DNA of 17,289 bases from Methylobacteriaceae bacterium (GTDB lineage Bacteria; Pseudomonadota; Alphaproteobacteria; Rhizobiales; Beijerinckiaceae). The notes beneath the pieces are model-generated. The model did not search any database, was not told the origin of the DNA, and was given only the letters and a program-made list of their open reading frames with translations. Position 1 is the first letter of the stretch. Each line of letters opens with the position of its first letter. The position numbers were made by a program, and so were the translations under genes. Shown piece by piece: positions 9,241 to 16,427 of this stretch. The stretch is taken from NCBI GenBank assembly GCA_031272615.1, contig JAISTL010000019.1, positions 1 to 17,289 on the forward strand, given 5' to 3'.

Positions 9241-9954
9241 ATGAAAAACGACGCCAAATATTCGTTTCCCCAGCCGTTCAGCTTTGTCGACACGGTGATT
9301 CTCAGCATCATCGACGAGCGACTCAAAGTGCTGTTGGTGAAACGCGACCCGGGAATCAGCGAGCCCTTCGCCGGATGGTGGGCCTTGCCCGGCGGGTTTG
9401 TCGACGTGGATCGCGACAGGACGCTGGAGCAGTGCGCGCTGCGAAAACTCAAGGAAAAGACCGGGGTATCGGGCCCATATCTGGAGCAGGTCGGCTCATG
9501 GGGCAGCGCTGACCGGGATCCGCGCGGTTGGTCTGTCACCCATGTCTATGTGGCGCTCCTGAGCGGCGCCCCGGCGCTTCAACCCGGCGGCAACGCCGAC
9601 GATGCCGAATGGGCCGCAATCGGCGACAGCGGTGTGGACCGTCCGCTGGCCTTCGACCACGCCGAGCTGCTCTCGGCAACGCTGGAGCGGGTGCGCAGCA
9701 AAACGGAATACACATCGCTCCCCGCCCAGTTTCTCCCCGAAACCTTCTCGTTGAGTGAAATCCAGCGGGTGTATGAAATCGTTCTCGGGCGCAAACTGGA
9801 CAAAAAGGCGTTCCGCACCCGTGTGCTCGCGGTCCCGCTGCTGGAGGAAACCGCCGAACGGAAATCCACCGGCCGCCGCCCGGCCCGGCTCTATCGCCTG
9901 GCGCGGGGAAAAGAGCTGGTGTATTTCGCCCGCACGTTCACCGGCAACGGTTGA
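9241..9954 (+). CDS. nrtR: NrtR-like transcriptional regulator (Nudix-like domain plus winged helix)
   Basis: The 237-residue product has an N-terminal Nudix fold (about 12-150) and a C-terminal winged helix (about 164-235). The Nudix box lies at 51-76, but its catalytic REUxEE core reads RKLKEK, losing two acidic residues, as expected of a ligand-sensing rather than catalytic domain. The C-terminal stretch with FSLSEIQRVYEIVLGRKLDK and TGRRPARLYRL is characteristic of NrtR. Known NrtR proteins repress NAD biosynthesis or recycling genes, and ADP-ribose releases them from DNA. GAGGAAA is placed 5-11 bases before the ATG at 9241; a GTG start at 9190 would sit inside the palindrome and lacks a ribosome site. 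The gene diverges from the SPFH/NAD-kinase-like operon and probably controls it. The symbol rests on domain architecture and context. Confidence 0.82.
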   Translation: MKNDAKYSFPQPFSFVDTVILSIIDERLKVLLVKRDPGISEPFAGWWALPGGFVDVDRDRTLEQCALRKLKEKTGVSGPYLEQVGSWGSADRDPRGWSVTHVYVALLSGAPALQPGGNADDAEWAAIGDSGVDRPLAFDHAELLSATLERVRSKTEYTSLPAQFLPETFSLSEIQRVYEIVLGRKLDKKAFRTRVLAVPLLEETAERKSTGRRPARLYRLARGKELVYFARTFTGNG

Positions 9955-10436
9955 GGCACAGGGCGGACGGAATGACCGAACCGCAAAGGAGGCTTGGCGG
10001 GACAGCTTGGGCCCTGTGCAAGCACAATAGATAATGGGGTCATCCTTCCTTTCGGCAGTTTACAGCCGATCGGAACAATATTGCATTTTGTCGTGTTATG
10101 AAATCCAACGCTTGATGACTACGTCCTTGCCGCTGGAGAGCGTGAAGGTTTCACACCAGTCGGTCGCCAAGTTCTTCATCTTGATCTCCCTCGAATTCAA
10201 CCCGAATCCGATTGAATCACATAAGGGAGAAGGACATTGAAACCTAAGCTTTTTCTCGTATTCTCCTTTTGTCGGTTTTAGGTCAGATTCTGGTTCATCC
10301 TGATATACGAGATTTCCTTAATCAGATCGACAGTCATGCAGTTCCACGCGCGCGCGAAGATGGTCCAACAAGTATCAGATCTTCTTGCAATTCAAATTCG
10401 GTCGGATTACATAACGTCTCTCTTGAGGGAGTGGAA
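9955..10436. other. Gene-poor junction between the NAD module and the BREX-like operon
   Basis: No convincing gene is seen across these 482 bases. A perfect 9-bp inverted repeat (GCACAGGGC at 9956-9964, GCCCTGTGC at 10011-10019) begins 2 bases after the nrtR stop; it has no T-run but could close a structured RNA or mark a junction. Base composition drops visibly beyond about 10030. A 68-codon frame at 10034-10240 has no ribosome site. A TTG-started frame at 10237 (14 codons) follows GGAGAAGGA but looks accidental or like a gene remnant. No integrase, tRNA end or direct-repeat attachment site was recognised. Confidence 0.5.
10237..10264 (+). promoter_or_regulatory. Possible promoter of the BREX-like operon
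   Basis: TTGAAA at 10237-10242 and TATTCT at 10259-10264 are separated by 16 bases. A start near 10271 would leave a leader of about 165 bases and would exclude a TTG start for the helicase at 10269. An inverted repeat ACCTAA/TTAGGT (10242-10247 and 10278-10283) brackets the -10. This is a plausible but unproven match. Confidence 0.4.
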
Positions 10437-12725
10437 ATGAACACAGGTGAGGACAATTCAAAACTTCAAATCAGAGTTTCGCGTGATCAGCGGAATGCGG
10501 AGTCGGCAGCATTCGCGGCGCAGCGCGAGCTTGATTCGTTCCATGGGGGCCCACCTCCGGTTAACACACTGCACGGATTGACCGAGCACGACCGCAAACG
10601 CATCGACATGAACAACCGCCGGCGAGCATCGCTTCAAGCCATTGCTGACGAATCGTTTCATGCGATGGCTGAGGTCTATGCTGAAGTCCGCGGGTCGGAC
10701 GAACCCAAGTTGCAGCTATGGTATGCCAATTCCTCCGCTTCCACCAATGAACCGCTCAAGGTGGTGGATGGTGCCATAAACGTCCTTTCTTGGACGCATC
10801 CGGGCGTTCAACTCGCTTTGGCATTGGACGTCGGTGGTTTCGAGGACATCAAAGCCAACGGGTACAGCTTACGCAGTATAGAAGTAGTCGCCAAGGCCCG
10901 CTTTGACGCAGTCTTACCGCAGATTTCCGCCGTTTACCAACCCGGCGGCGCAGTGCGGACAAAGTCTTCACCTCCCATCAAAACCGGCCTGAAGGCAGTC
11001 AAACTCCACATGACCCCCGATCAAGCGCACGCCTTCATCTCGCGGATGTCGGGTCTGATGATCGTCACCGGTGCACCGGGTTCAGGGAAAACCACGGTCG
11101 CATTTCAGCGTATACGTTTCTTGTTCGATCAGCAGGATCAGCGCGATCCAGGTGAGCGTTTGGTCCCATATACACCACAGCTCACCCGTATCTTCCTTGC
11201 CAACAATAATCTCGCTGTCCAAGCGAAAAGCCTTCTCAAGAATCAACTGGACATTCCGGACTTCATCGTTGAGTCCGTCGGAAGCTTTGTTGATGCATAC
11301 TTGGAGCATGTTTGGCTTTATAAGCACAACGCGCGACCCCGTCAGAAAAAGCTCTCTTCGCTCGAAGCAGCGGCACGGACCGCGATTCTTGGTTTGTCGG
11401 ACAATTACGATCTTGTTCGTTTTTGGGAGGTTTTTGAGCATCAGATCTCCGGGCGGCTCAGCGAGGCATCATCTGCCGACTGGCTAAGCATTAGTAAGAC
11501 AGACAGGACCATCGCTGCCCGATTGTCGACTCTTGCCGAAGCCCTCTCGCGTGCTGGAGATGCGGCCGTTGGCAGGGATCCCCTGATCTCAAAATTCACC
11601 ATGAATGCCGTCTATTCAGAGGTATTACGACCTTATGACGCAGCCCGTCAGACCATGGCCCCAAATGTCCGGGACACGTTTGATGAACAATTTCAACAGT
11701 GGCTCTTCTGGGTTTATGACCCTCTCTCAGCGGTTGCCACCTATTTTGGCGCACGAGAGACCGAGGCGGCGCAGCGGATGCGGTTGGGCACCGGCTCACG
11801 CGTTGATGAACCGGAAATCCTCCGAAACGCCATTGCCGAATGGGGCGTTCGGGGTTACGGACCCGAGGACCGCCCGTGGCTTGCTTGGTTGCTTCGATTT
11901 GCCTTGCCTGAGGAGACGGATGCTCAGGCCCGCTTCCGCGGAATCCCTTCAGCAATCTCTCCGGCTATGTCAAGCGGAGAGCGCTGGACACATATCGTCA
12001 TTGATGAGGCGCAGGATCTTTGCGCCGCCGAAGCTTCTCTGCTCGGGTCCCTCGTTGATCCCGACGGCGCGTTGACCGTGTCAGCTGACTTTCATCAAAT
12101 CGTCAGCCCCGTGCACGGCATACGTGACATTAAGGCACTGAATGTTGGCCGTTCTCTGCGTGGAAAAAAGGCAGAACAAATCTATCCGTTTGCCCGCAAT
12201 ATGCGCCAAAGCCAGCAAATCGGCCGCTTTCTCCAAGGGTTTTACGAGGCGGCCTTCGGCGAGCGTCCTACCTTTGGTGTCAATGAAGGCCTTCAGGACA
12301 CCAAGCCTCAGCTCTATATCGCTCCACCGCATGAACATGCCCGAAGAATCAAGCAAATCGCGGCGGCGCTTCGCCGATCGGAAGTGGTGAATAATCTCGC
12401 TGTTCTGCAGATCAACGAGAATGAACAAGCCCTCGCTAAGCTTCGGAGCGAGTTGCAGGCGCTTGGAGTACCGTTGGCCGCTATCTGGGCGGCTGCGGGC
12501 GAAGGCGTTATCACCACCTCGGTCGAACGAATCAAAGGATTGGAATTTGATGCCTGTATCGTTCTTGGTTTGGAGGAGGTAGAGATGGCGGCGCTGAATT
12601 TCACGCTCAATCGCGCCTATGTTGCTCTTTCGCGTCCTGCCCGTCGGCTCGCACTTATCTGCAGCGAATACCCAACGCTCCTGCGGAACGTTCGCGACAA
12701 GACTTTATTTGATGTATTCGCGTAG
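10437..12725 (+). CDS. Superfamily 1 (UvrD/HelD-like) helicase, first gene of the BREX-like operon
   Basis: From the ATG at 10437, preceded by GAGGGAG, the product is 762 residues. The frame is open back to a TTG at 10269, but no better start lies between. SF1 motifs are clear: motif I GAPGSGKTT at 212-220, motif II HIVIDEAQDL at 519-528, motif III SADFHQIVSP at 549-558, motif V ITTSVERIKGLEFD at 692-705, and motif VI YVALSRPARR at 728-737. The N-terminal about 190 residues contain a charged helix and a VVDGAINVLSWTHPGVQL-type stretch loosely reminiscent of HelD-like proteins; the insertion between motifs I and II is long. It should be an ATP-driven single-strand translocase. The next gene starts 41 bases downstream. 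Codon usage and GC are lower than in the genes to the left. Participation in defence is inferred from the neighbours. Confidence 0.85.
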   Translation: MNTGEDNSKLQIRVSRDQRNAESAAFAAQRELDSFHGGPPPVNTLHGLTEHDRKRIDMNNRRRASLQAIADESFHAMAEVYAEVRGSDEPKLQLWYANSSASTNEPLKVVDGAINVLSWTHPGVQLALALDVGGFEDIKANGYSLRSIEVVAKARFDAVLPQISAVYQPGGAVRTKSSPPIKTGLKAVKLHMTPDQAHAFISRMSGLMIVTGAPGSGKTTVAFQRIRFLFDQQDQRDPGERLVPYTPQLTRIFLANNNLAVQAKSLLKNQLDIPDFIVESVGSFVDAYLEHVWLYKHNARPRQKKLSSLEAAARTAILGLSDNYDLVRFWEVFEHQISGRLSEASSADWLSISKTDRTIAARLSTLAEALSRAGDAAVGRDPLISKFTMNAVYSEVLRPYDAARQTMAPNVRDTFDEQFQQWLFWVYDPLSAVATYFGARETEAAQRMRLGTGSRVDEPEILRNAIAEWGVRGYGPEDRPWLAWLLRFALPEETDAQARFRGIPSAISPAMSSGERWTHIVIDEAQDLCAAEASLLGSLVDPDGALTVSADFHQIVSPVHGIRDIKALNVGRSLRGKKAEQIYPFARNMRQSQQIGRFLQGFYEAAFGERPTFGVNEGLQDTKPQLYIAPPHEHARRIKQIAAALRRSEVVNNLAVLQINENEQALAKLRSELQALGVPLAAIWAAAGEGVITTSVERIKGLEFDACIVLGLEEVEMAALNFTLNRAYVALSRPARRLALICSEYPTLLRNVRDKTLFDVFA

Positions 12726-12766
12726 TCCAGTTACAGCTTTGGTCTTCTCTCCGAAAGAAACTCAGA

Positions 12767-13660
12767 ATGTCCGAAACTTCCAAAACTCCTCCTCTTTTCC
12801 CGGCGCTTGAACGGTTTATTGGCCGCACAGGGCTTTTATCCAACCCAAAAGGCATCCTCGCGGCACGGCTACCCCGCATTCTCGGCCAAGGCCAAACTCG
12901 AGCTGAAGGCTTGGACATGCCGCCCGCGACCATTGAGCGACAGCAACAATTACTTGCGCTTACCCTTCCGGAAGAAGCGGTGCATGACAAGGATGTCCAA
13001 GCCGAGATCGCGGCTGCTCGTGATGCAGTTCATGCACACACCGAGCAAATGCGCAACCCTGATACGCGTCGTCGTTTCGCTTTGCAGGTCCTTGATCGCT
13101 TGGATGATGTCCCACATGGGATCAAGGATAACCACTTTTTCGCTGGTCGCCTTGTGCTCGGCCCAGACAGAAACGGGCAGAACTGGGCTTGGAAGATGAC
13201 ACCCCACTATCCGGTGATCAAAAAGATCCCTGCAGACATTGACTATGTCGTGGCCGCATACGCCGCATCCGAAGAGATCGTCAAGCGGTGGTCTCTTCCG
13301 GTCGACCGCTTCCTCGATCGCCTCACCTTGGCTTGGTCTATCGCTCGGCATTTTAGCGAAGGCGAAAACGTATTCATCGCCGACGTGGCACGTGTGTTCA
13401 AGATTGCCGCTCAAGAGGAGCGTTTCTGGATTAGTCCGTGTCGCCGTAACTTCAACGATATTCCCGATGCAGTCTTCATCGCCAATTTGATTAATTGGCG
13501 GCGCCACCGAGATACAGAAAAATCCGGTGAAAATTTCGAGCTGGTGCCCGCGACGCTGAATCAGGCGCATGGTCCTAACTCTCGCGCTTACTACGTCCCC
13601 TCCAACGCTGAAGGAACAACCGTTCGCCCGATGATTTACATTCGTCGGCAACCAAGCTGA
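12767..13660 (+). CDS. Unrecognised 297-residue protein in the BREX-like operon
   Basis: I do not recognise a family. The N-terminal 100 residues are mostly helical and charged (PATIERQQQLLALTLPEEA at 53-71, then EIAAARDAVHAHTEQMRNP at 80-98). A middle region has the pattern LVLGPDRNGQNWAWKM at 129-144. A helical part around 160-215 contains SLPVDRFLDRLTLAWSIARHF, and a C-terminal part has CRRNFNDIPDAVF and HGPNSRAYYVP. No transmembrane segment, signal peptide, TerB-like motif, nuclease signature or P-loop is seen. The single ATG start has only a weak ribosome site (GAAAGAAA), suggesting translation coupled to the upstream helicase. The stop is 14 bases before the next ATG. The position between a helicase and ATPases suggests an adaptor or DNA/RNA-binding subunit (inference only). 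Confidence 0.75.
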   Translation: MSETSKTPPLFPALERFIGRTGLLSNPKGILAARLPRILGQGQTRAEGLDMPPATIERQQQLLALTLPEEAVHDKDVQAEIAAARDAVHAHTEQMRNPDTRRRFALQVLDRLDDVPHGIKDNHFFAGRLVLGPDRNGQNWAWKMTPHYPVIKKIPADIDYVVAAYAASEEIVKRWSLPVDRFLDRLTLAWSIARHFSEGENVFIADVARVFKIAAQEERFWISPCRRNFNDIPDAVFIANLINWRRHRDTEKSGENFELVPATLNQAHGPNSRAYYVPSNAEGTTVRPMIYIRRQPS

Positions 13661-13674
13661 AAGAGAAGGAACAT

Positions 13675-14958
13675 ATGGATATTGCCATTAACAAAGGCGA
13701 CGCGCGTCGCCTCGTCACAATCTTGATGAATGCGCCGATCGCTCCAGGAAAATACTCTCATTTCATCAATGCCGGAACAGACGGTATTCTTGATGTGCTC
13801 GACCACAACTACTTTCGCGGCGAGTTGGCGGAGGGTATTGGTTGCTTTAAGTATTTGGAAGGAGATTACGGAAGCGGAAAGACTCAGTTCATCAACAGTC
13901 TAGCTCAGCGCGCCAATGAGCAGAAGGTGGTGACTGCCCTTGTCACGGTGGGCAATGAGTGCCCGTTTAACTCTCCAGCCGCCATCTTCTCTGCAATAAT
14001 GGAATCCTTCAGTCCGCCAACCGATACGCAAGGCGAGTCGAAGGGCATCGAGGTACTGATCGACAGCTGGATTAAACACCGAATTCGTGAGCTTGGAGAT
14101 GAGCCCGGGGAGGATGTCCCCGAGATTATTCAGCGTCAGATTGAACACCAGATAGCAGGGCTGTGGAAAGGTGCGCCGGACCAACAGATGGCGTCGGCTC
14201 TTGTGGCGTTGAGCCAACGCCTGCTGAAGACCAACTGCGGCGCGTCGGATACTGTTGCCGACAGCGAATTGATTTCGTGGATTCGAGGTGACAATGTCCG
14301 TTCCACAGCGCTCAGGAATCTCGGCCTGTTTGAGCCTGTGCGCGATGATAACGCGTTCCGCCGACTCAAGACGGTTATCGCTTTCCTACGCAACCGCATG
14401 GGTTACAAGGGATTTTTGATAGCCTTCGACGAGGGAACTCGTACATCGTCTTTCCGCCGGGGATCGGCCAAACAAAAGCAAGCAATAGAAAATCTGCTGA
14501 CCATGATTAATCAGAATGCCGAAGGTGAATTCGGCGGCGTAATGTTCATCTACGCTGCTACGCCCGACTTCCGCTCCGAAGTGATCACCAACTATCGTGC
14601 TCTGCAGGATCGGATTGGGACTAAGGCCTTCTCCAAGGGCAGTCCGATGGTGCCTTTGATTAACATCGAAGAGGCGAACTCTGAAGATGTCATCCGCAGC
14701 ATTGGCGAGAATCTGCTTGTCGTGTTCGCCAAAGCCTACGATGTTGATTGGGATATGACCGTGCAGACGGCCAACATGAAAGCCATCATCGCAGCTCAAA
14801 AGGAAGTTCTGTACGAGACGCCCAAACCGAGATTCTTTGTCTATCAGTACTGCCGTTTCCTTGAAGCTCAACGCATGGAGCAAAAGGCTATCAGCGCCGG
14901 GCAGGCGGGTGACTTCGTAGGAGACAACGAACCGCCGCAGGAAGGGGGCGTCGGATGA
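13675..14958 (+). CDS. BrxD-like (BREX ATP-binding, DUF2791-type) P-loop ATPase, first copy
   Basis: The 427-residue product opens with an N-terminal helix and a region typical of BrxD (GELAEGIGCFKYLEGDYGSGK at about 49-69), with Walker A GDYGSGKT at 63-70. The Walker B is FLIAFDEG at 247-254, and VMFIYAATPDFR at 289-300 fits a sensor strand. BrxD-type ATPases accompany Lhr-like helicases in BREX types 2 and 6, and similar ATPases occur, as I recall, in Shango-type systems. The C-terminus beyond 400 is low-complexity and acidic. GAGAAGGA precedes the ATG. Its stop overlaps the next start (ATGA), indicating coupled translation and probable joint assembly with the following ATPase. The family call is from motif order and context and is not database-checked. 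Confidence 0.8.
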   Translation: MDIAINKGDARRLVTILMNAPIAPGKYSHFINAGTDGILDVLDHNYFRGELAEGIGCFKYLEGDYGSGKTQFINSLAQRANEQKVVTALVTVGNECPFNSPAAIFSAIMESFSPPTDTQGESKGIEVLIDSWIKHRIRELGDEPGEDVPEIIQRQIEHQIAGLWKGAPDQQMASALVALSQRLLKTNCGASDTVADSELISWIRGDNVRSTALRNLGLFEPVRDDNAFRRLKTVIAFLRNRMGYKGFLIAFDEGTRTSSFRRGSAKQKQAIENLLTMINQNAEGEFGGVMFIYAATPDFRSEVITNYRALQDRIGTKAFSKGSPMVPLINIEEANSEDVIRSIGENLLVVFAKAYDVDWDMTVQTANMKAIIAAQKEVLYETPKPRFFVYQYCRFLEAQRMEQKAISAGQAGDFVGDNEPPQEGGVG

Positions 14959-16427
14959 TTGCCTCTGGTGAAAATGTTGAGCACGCTGAGTATGGGATCG
15001 GAAAAGTGCTCGCCATCTTTGGAGACGTCGCTACGGTCGAATTCTCTGGTGAGCAATTCGATATCTCAATTGATGAACTCACTACCCGAACAGCCCCGAA
15101 TGGCGTGGCGCCGGTGGCTCAACCGGATGCGCCGGTAACCGACCCGGAATTCCGTCGCGCTTTCGAAGCGATGAACCTCGGCGTGGTACCGTCCGACCCA
15201 AAGATGTTGACCAAGTTTACCATCGGCGGCGACGAGATCTCAGAGGATATTCGTAGCGTGTTGGCGGACGCATCGTTCAAGGGGGCCTATCGGGTCTTCA
15301 TGGGCTACTATGGTTCGGGCAAATCACACCATCTGCAGATGGTGAAGGCTGTTGCATTGCGGGAGGGGTGGGTCACTGCTACCCTCGAATTAGATCCAAA
15401 GGCGGCCGATCCGGCCAAGCCGGCTACAGTCTATCGGGAACTACTCACCAACCTCGCATTTCCCGAACGGGCCGATGGCTCGAAAAATGATGATTTCTTC
15501 GATTTGGTTAAGGAAATGCGCTACAAATGGCCTGAGATCAGAGGTCTGCCGTACTTTCGGCGCTCGCCATGGTTCAGTAAGGGACTTTCAGCACTACTCT
15601 ATTTGACGCACCGCCGAGATGTTCCGAATTACGTCGCCGCCGTTAGCTGGCTGGCGGGGCAAGTGAAACAGATCGGCGCGATCCGTTCAGTAGCTTGGCG
15701 CTCCGGAAATCGGGATGCGATCCCATCCATGCCGCAAACCAAAGACACCGGCCTGATCTATGCCAATCATCTGGTCGTGCTAAACGAGGTTGTAAAGAAG
15801 CTTGGCTACCGCGGTCTTGCCATCATCATTGACGAGGCCGAGCATGTTCGAAGCTATTCCGTGAACATGTATCTCAGGGCCAACAATTTCCTGGATATCC
15901 TTGCCCGCTGTGCTCATCCCCCTCGCGAGGATTTGCAGGACCCGACATGCGATTACGAAGTCCCGACATTCTCTCCCTTCTGGCGTGAAGGTCCGCACTT
16001 TGCTATGTTCGTCGGCCTCACCGAAGGCGAAGATACACAGGATCTTTTTCGCAAGCGCGGCGAGATGAGCGTTTTGATTCATTCGCCCAGCGACGTGGTC
16101 GAAATCAAGCCACCAAGCCCCGCTGACTACAAGATTTGGGCGGCAGCTTTTCTTGACGAGGCCGCTCACCGTCTCGGCGCAAAGGTCGCGGCGCTTTCCG
16201 ATCCGGAACTGCGTGAACGAGTCGCGGCGATTCTGCGCGAACACTTCGAGAATGCGTCGAATTCCGAGAGGATACTGCGAAACTGGATCAAGCTTGCAGG
16301 CTTCCCACCCGCGATATTGATGGCTCAGCTCAAGCCCCTCGGCGTGGAGGAGATTGTCGATTATGTGGAAAAAGCCGCAAGTCAAGTGGCCGGCGGGATC
16401 TTGCCTTGGGAAGAATCGCTCATATGA
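14955..16427 (+). CDS. BrxD-like P-loop ATPase with N-terminal Tudor/PcrA-C-like module, second copy
   Basis: The 490-residue product has an extra N-terminal module at about 1-45 (VEHAEYGIGKVLAIFGD at 8-24, then VATVEFSGEQFDISIDEL), which resembles the small beta-barrel at the end of PcrA/UvrD and the DUF3553 family (pattern VxHxxYGxGxV then VxFxG). After a linker (46-80) comes the BrxD-type ATPase: VFMGYYGSGKSHHLQM at 114-129 with Walker A GYYGSGKS, and GLAIIIDEAEHV at 287-298 as Walker B. HFAMFVGLTEG at 348-358 matches the sensor region. The start overlaps the upstream stop by 4 bases, and AGGAAGGGGG precedes it. The stop overlaps the helicase start by 4 bases. Together with the helicase it forms the BrxD-BrxHI-like pair. 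The Tudor-like call is from pattern only. Confidence 0.82.
   Translation: MIASGENVEHAEYGIGKVLAIFGDVATVEFSGEQFDISIDELTTRTAPNGVAPVAQPDAPVTDPEFRRAFEAMNLGVVPSDPKMLTKFTIGGDEISEDIRSVLADASFKGAYRVFMGYYGSGKSHHLQMVKAVALREGWVTATLELDPKAADPAKPATVYRELLTNLAFPERADGSKNDDFFDLVKEMRYKWPEIRGLPYFRRSPWFSKGLSALLYLTHRRDVPNYVAAVSWLAGQVKQIGAIRSVAWRSGNRDAIPSMPQTKDTGLIYANHLVVLNEVVKKLGYRGLAIIIDEAEHVRSYSVNMYLRANNFLDILARCAHPPREDLQDPTCDYEVPTFSPFWREGPHFAMFVGLTEGEDTQDLFRKRGEMSVLIHSPSDVVEIKPPSPADYKIWAAAFLDEAAHRLGAKVAALSDPELRERVAAILREHFENASNSERILRNWIKLAGFPPAILMAQLKPLGVEEIVDYVEKAASQVAGGILPWEESLI

Noticed and set aside
9955..10030. Small structured RNA such as SRP RNA or a tRNA fragment at the junction
   Set aside because: Apart from the 9-bp closing stem, no conserved motif of a known RNA class could be recognised.
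10034..10240. Short plus-strand frame (68 codons) in the junction region
   Set aside because: No ribosome site, no recognisable features, and composition like non-coding sequence.
10345..10354. GCGCGCGC run upstream of the first helicase
   Set aside because: Too short to argue for a Z-DNA or repeat element.
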